Positions 53,672 to 64,000 of a stretch of 64,000 bases of DNA are shown piece by piece. Under the pieces are notes generated by a model. The model was not told where the DNA came from. It was given only the letters and a program-made list of their open reading frames with translations, and made no database searches. Both the position numbers and the translations under genes were made by a program. This stretch comes from Hirundichthys speculiger. Lineage: Eukaryota > Chordata > Actinopteri > Beloniformes > Exocoetidae. The stretch is from assembly GCA_018398805.1 (NCBI GenBank), contig JAGFBZ010000289.1, positions 4,667,001 through 4,731,000 of the forward strand, given 5' to 3'. Numbering within the stretch: the stretch's first letter is position 1; each line of letters opens with the position of its first letter.

Positions 53672-54087
53672 ATAAATATAGCCTACATATTGTAAATTGA
53701 TATATTGCATTAAGCAGCAAGATTGACTTAATCATTTTTTCCTTTTTTTTTTTTTGAGCAAGGCAAACTGACACCAACATTAAAAATAAACTATGGCAGT
53801 AAAGGTACGAGAAATTAATAAAGTCTTGCAATACACTTTGGTCACTTAATCTCTTAGTGTACATTCCAGACCAATATATATATAATTCAAAGGGGAAATA
53901 CGAATTATGGTATGATTTTTATCAGCAATCAGCATTTTATTTTTGGATGAGAGGTCTATGTTAAGGAAAAACAAAACAATTGTTTTTGATGGCTGCTTTA
54001 GGAAAGAGCACATATTTGCGATGGGACTTAATTTGGCAAAACACAAGATGATGTAAAGTGCTTTTGAAATCACCCAGCCCCCTTCCT

Positions 54088-61170
<7,083 letters not shown>

Positions 61171-62194
61171 CTTACATTGAGTACTTATTGAATCTGTGAA
61201 AAAAAAAAGAAAATGGAAAGACAACTGAGCAGTTTTCAAGCCAAGTATATGCACACACACACACACACACACATACATACATATATAAATAAATCAAGCT
61301 TGAAATTACAAACGTCTATTTACCTGTAAAGTAATTATATTCAATTCTAAATTCAACTTGGCCGTATTTTTAAAATAGAAATTTAGTGAAGCTTGACATT
61401 TTCAGTGGCCACTAAGCAGCAGGTAAAGTTAAGGTTTAAACAGAAAGAAATAAATCTATTTTTATTCATTATTTCTCTGTCAAATTTAGTCACATCTGAC
61501 ACACATGCATCAAAAAGTGCATTCAGAAGTTATTTTTATTGTAGTAATACAATAAAAAAAAACACATGTATGATTAGGGATGGTTTTGGAACACATCCCT
61601 CATTATGGTAATATGGAGGCTACAGTTATCCTGGTTAACTTTCTTACTGTGAGGAGCAACAATGAGTCAGTCCCTGGCAAAACCAGCCACCTCTGTCGTC
61701 CGATTAACATGTAAACTTCTATTTCATTCTCCCAATGAAATCATTGATTACATCACTGATTTATGCTGAGGTTTAGATACAAGTATGGAGCATCATAAAA
61801 TAAAGCATTCAACATGTGCACAAGACACAGCTGTGAAAAGTACTATTTTGACTTGAAATGTACAAAGGTGTTCAACAAAACTGATTTTTAAAAAATTGTC
61901 TCCCTGTCCCACATTGAGCTCCATCAAGTGTTTGAATATGTCATGCAGAAGACATATGATTTACAAGGCTGCAAGTGGCCTTTCGTCTTTGACTGCACCA
62001 TGGCGGTACAGCTCTGGTTCAAAGATGCAATCAAACTCTTCACTTTTTTGCAGCCCACTCCTGAGATTCACATTTAAAGTTTGTTTGTCACTGTAGCAGC
62101 TCCATGTGTTGTAACTTTTAAAGCACAAATGAACTTTTATTCTACTTAGGTCAATGGGCCCCACATAGGTGGGGAAATTAAGTTGCTTCTCTTG

Positions 62195-62425
62195 AGTCTC
62201 TTAATCGCTTCTGCCATGATGTCCACTGTAGCTTGTGAGCAAGTTTCACTGTTGTTGACATAGCGCCGTATGCGATACACAGTTGTTGCAGGAGACAACC
62301 GAAACAGGAGTCCAAAATTACTTTGGATGATTTTTGCCGACAGCAGGGATGGGAGACAAAAACAGCTAGACAGCGTTTTCTAAAAATAAACAAAAATGTC
62401 TTCAAATGAAACTGAAATTAACAAT
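62195..62425. repeat. Dispersed repeat, copy 2 of 2
   Basis: Diverged copy of the repeat at 46960-47200, in the same orientation. Shared segments include TCTGCCAxGATGTCCACTGTAG and CAAATGAAACTGAAATTAAC. Class unknown. Confidence 0.6.
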
Positions 62426-63239
62426 TTATTGTGAAGAGAAAAAAAAGTGCTTTGGGCTGCTATTATTACTGTGAAACAGTATTTAAAAATTAAACAATTT
62501 AGACTTGTTTCATAGTGTTTGGATTTGGTAATAAAATAAAAATGTATCTGTCAGACCACGCAGAGTTAAACACACGGTTTTAAATGTCAGTTGTACATTT
62601 CTGGGTTGAGAAAGACAAGTTAATATCTTCTGTGATGGTACAACTACCAGCCACACAAGAATATGTTGCATTGTGGGTTGGATGTTGCAAGACTACATTG
62701 GTTTGCAATACTTTCTTAAAGTTTTTTTTTTTTTTTTTTTTGACAAAATTACATAAAGGAGCTCTTGAAAATGTTACATGTTAACGGTTATGATCCCTCA
62801 GTTTCATATCTAATGTCAACAATGTCTCTTCTCAGAAATGTGCTAGCCTCTGTAACTGGGTCACTTGTTGTTTCTGTAATCTAACATGAGAAACTACGCA
62901 GTATAAAGTGGTGGAAAGTCAAATAACTTGAGGATATGAATTGGAATTTATTGAAATTAAATGCAATTAAAGACCACAGCTTGATAAACTTAAGTGTCTT
63001 TACTTTGGGATAGCTTTAAAAGACGGTTTAACATCATTCTATGTTAACATGGTATATCCAAATAACACAACAATTAGTTTGCATAGTTTTACTGCATTAT
63101 AAGTAACATTACACAACAATATCTCGTGCACTAAATGACTAACGTCAAAAAGCTTGATCTTAGCACGGTAATGTTAGCTAATATGGCACTTGTGGACAGT
63201 TTAACGAGAGGGTTAAAAAAAAAAATGGAAACTGACCCA

Positions 63240-63450
63240 GGAAACAGCCGCTAAGGTAAAATATATGTCACAGCTAAAACACGTAAGCAGTCGCAGTGTA
63301 TGTAAACACAGTCAGTGTGTTACTGAGGTTAAGTGGTTTAACACTCTCGCTAGCCAGCTAGCCAACCGCGCTGGTCAAAGCTGCTACATCTTATTTACAA
63401 CAGCTACAGAAGAAACAGGAAGTGCGGCGACCGAGTCTTCAAAATATAAG
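63240..63450 (-). promoter_or_regulatory. znf148: Candidate ZNF148 promoter patch
   Basis: This 200-base stretch has locally more CpG (AACCGCGCTGG, GTGCGGCGACCG) than its surroundings and an ETS-type CAGGAAGTG. It lies about 2.2 kb upstream of the first coding exon, as expected for a distal non-coding first exon. No TATA box, and the start site cannot be defined. Confidence 0.3.
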
Positions 63451-64000
63451 CACCATTTATTCTTTTTGAGAAAACAATGAGAAGTCACTTCAGTCATTCC
63501 AACTCCCTTATAATGTATTTTACCCCTAGGCCAGTTGGGTACAAGTAACCGGTTCCTGATCTTGTCATAGGGAACATAGTAGAATCCAAAACAACCAAAA
63601 GGAAACATAAATCATCACATGATGAAATAATGAGATACCTAAACCCACCACAGATATTGCTAACTACTGTAAAAAAAAAAATAAAAAAAAAAAAATACAA
63701 ATTGGATCAGACATGGTTGCAAATAACTACATGTCTACCAAAAGATTCAAACTCAATGCAATTCTATACAAAATAAGCCAAGCTGAATTTAAATAAACAA
63801 AAAGGGTCCAAAAGTTATCCCTTTGAAACTGAGACATCAAATGAGCTTTGTGACAAAGAAAAGAAACGTTAAAATAACGTAAAATATACATCATAATAAT
63901 AAATCTAGGAAACAAAACTGTGACAAAGAGGTGTAACCAAACAAAAGAAAAATAAGTATAAGGCATTGATATTGATGTTATGCTGCGTGAGTATATATTT

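Larger units (their letters stand above)
48701..54087 (-). other. Region between SLC12A8 and the ZNF148 stop; probable long ZNF148 3'UTR
   Basis: Contains MITEs at 49041-49525, 51096-51461 and 53240-53671 plus (TA)n, (CA)n and (TG)n tracts. Minus-strand AATAAA occurs at 53941-53936, about 150 bases past the ZNF148 stop, and at 49747-49742. Human ZNF148 has a long 3'UTR, so the far site is plausible, but this is inference. No other gene is seen. Confidence 0.45.
61194..64000 (-). other. znf148: ZNF148 5' region: upstream intron and probable promoter
   Basis: A non-coding stretch upstream of the first coding exon. Holds a (CA)n tract (61253-61273), a copy of the dispersed repeat (62195-62425) and A/T homopolymers (62720-62740, 63671-63694). 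A small CpG-bearing patch with an ETS-like ACAGGAAGTGCGG (63416-63428) is a possible promoter or 5'UTR exon area. No frame is supported. Confidence 0.4.

Overview
The window is nuclear DNA of a bony fish, most likely a teleost. It is AT-rich, its genes are split into phase-matched exons, and its introns are packed with hAT-type and Tc1/mariner-type DNA transposons typical of fish. Three vertebrate genes lie head to tail on the minus strand in the same order as in human: HEG1 (coding 3402-17787), SLC12A8 (coding 24345-46527) and ZNF148 (coding 54088-61170). I rebuilt all three exon by exon from splice signals, reading phase and recalled vertebrate homologues. They give proteins of about 987, 741 and 796 residues.

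Layout. 1-3401: downstream flank and 3'UTR of HEG1. 3402-17787: HEG1, with 14 coding exons (signal peptide, mucin-like Ser/Thr region, EGF modules, a transmembrane helix and a short tail ending in Tyr-Phe). 17788-24344: GC-rich HEG1 5' flank, then an intergenic stretch with a 1.1 kb hAT element and a small palindromic MITE. 24345-46527: SLC12A8, with 13 coding exons. Its introns 4 and 8 are large and full of transposons. 46528-54087: SLC12A8 upstream region, then the probable ZNF148 3'UTR and flank with several MITEs and simple repeats. 54088-61170: ZNF148, with 6 coding exons. 61171-64000: ZNF148 5' region.

The three genes are unrelated in function. HEG1 is an endothelial membrane receptor, SLC12A8 a membrane transporter and ZNF148 a GC-box zinc-finger transcription factor. 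They are linked only by conserved synteny.

The most unusual object is in SLC12A8 intron 4, on the plus strand (37222-40196). It is a composite hAT-type transposon bounded by inverted ends and a perfect 8-bp target duplication (GCCTAAGG at 37214-37221 and 40197-40204). It carries an intact single-exon reading frame of 359 codons that I do not recognise, plus an internal second left end. This looks like transposon capture and co-mobilisation of a gene. Two further points need checking: apparent coding frameshifts in HEG1 (near 10790-10793, one base) and SLC12A8 (near 44203-44205, two bases). Each breaks an otherwise perfect gene model.
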